14,365 nucleotides of DNA, from NCBI GenBank assembly GCA_946479125.1, contig CAMLET010000020.1:1-14365 (forward strand), in the 5' to 3' direction. Below the pieces are notes generated by a model that was not told the origin of the DNA, ran no database searches, and saw nothing but the letters and a program-made list of their open reading frames with translations. The translations under genes and the position numbers were made by a program. Origin of the DNA: an uncultured Flavobacteriales bacterium. Its GTDB lineage: Bacteria > Bacteroidota > Bacteroidia > Flavobacteriales > Crocinitomicaceae. Below, one piece after another: positions 14,043 through 14,365 of the stretch (within the stretch, counting starts at the first letter, position 1; every line of letters begins with the position of its first letter).

Positions 14043-14365
14043 ATGCGTTTAATGCTGATTGCCTTTATAGGCGTGTGTTTAGCTTCTTGTGGCGGTGGTA
14101 ATCATAAACAAACAAAAGAAGAGCTAATTGAGTCTTTTCAACAATATGAAGATTCGATCAAGTCTGATGCTTCTCAGATTGTAGACAAGAAGAAAGGTGT
14201 TGAATACGCAGAGAAATGTTTGGCAATTGCACATAGTTTCCCGAACGACAAAGAGGCTCCGAAGTACATGGACAAAGCCCACATGATTTTTTCAGGACTG
14301 GCTTTACACGCTCGCTCAGCTCAATTGGCTGACAGCATTATTGAAGTTTACCCACTTTACGAAAA
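14043..14365 (+). CDS. Lipoprotein with TPR-like helices, N-terminal part (runs off right edge)
   Basis: The ATG follows the def TAG after a single base (TAGTATG), so the two genes are almost certainly one transcript with coupled translation. The visible 107 codons start with a lipoprotein signal, MRLMLIAFIGVCLASC, lipobox LASC with Cys16 as the lipidated residue, followed by GGGN. The remainder is helical, with a repeat-like AEKCLAIAHSFPNDKEAPKY pattern and then a second helix pair (AHMIFSGLALHARSAQLADS), suggesting tetratricopeptide-type repeats. In related genomes the ruvX-def pair is often followed by a short uncharacterised gene of this sort. The anchoring membrane and function are unknown, and the C-terminus is outside the window. 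Confidence 0.8.
   Translation, partial: MRLMLIAFIGVCLASCGGGNHKQTKEELIESFQQYEDSIKSDASQIVDKKKGVEYAEKCLAIAHSFPNDKEAPKYMDKAHMIFSGLALHARSAQLADSIIEVYPLYE

Overview
The window looks like chromosomal DNA of a Bacteroidota species, most likely in the Flavobacteriales (a Fluviicola/Crocinitomicaceae-like origin is my guess, made from protein flavour and not tested). Reasons: AT-rich coding sequence; several perfect TAnnTTTG elements (the Bacteroidota -7 consensus) 16 to 19 bases before start codons; AcnB, DapD, Def and RuvX sequences of the Bacteroidota type; many secreted or outer-membrane proteins with short signal peptides ending in Q; and intergenic palindromes instead of long spacers.

Layout. 1-1006 (-): the N-terminal 335 codons of a secreted NIDO-domain protein, cut by the left edge. 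1131-1949 (+): a secreted MORN-like protein. 2109-4880 (+): acnB, followed by an intrinsic terminator. 5055-5693 (-): a PagL-like outer-membrane barrel with a hairpin repeat on each side. 5916-8186 (+): a second aconitase, of the mitochondrial type. 8187-8592: an unusual spacer holding two decayed tandem copies of the 3' end of that aconitase gene, each joined to a hairpin. 8593-9231 (+): a small outer-membrane barrel. 9360-10823 (-): a secreted FG-GAP/PQQ-like beta-propeller. 10916-11980 (-) and 11990-12799 (-): dapD followed 9 bases later by a POTRA-less Omp85-type barrel. 12942-13349 (+) ruvX, 13451-14041 (+) def, and from 14043 (+) a lipoprotein cut by the right edge.

Function. The two aconitases catalyse citrate/isocitrate isomerisation in the TCA cycle; AcnB may also act on 2-methylisocitrate. 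DapD belongs to lysine and meso-diaminopimelate synthesis for peptidoglycan. RuvX (RNA processing/recombination) and Def (removal of the N-formyl group from new proteins) are housekeeping. The remaining genes are envelope or secreted proteins with no sure role.

No CRISPR, phage, transposase, toxin-antitoxin, secondary-metabolite or defence system was seen, and no tRNA or rRNA gene was recognised. The most unusual signal is non-coding: the threefold tandem array at the acnA 3' end, and several intergenic palindrome families that sit at gene ends and promoters and bracket the PagL-like gene.
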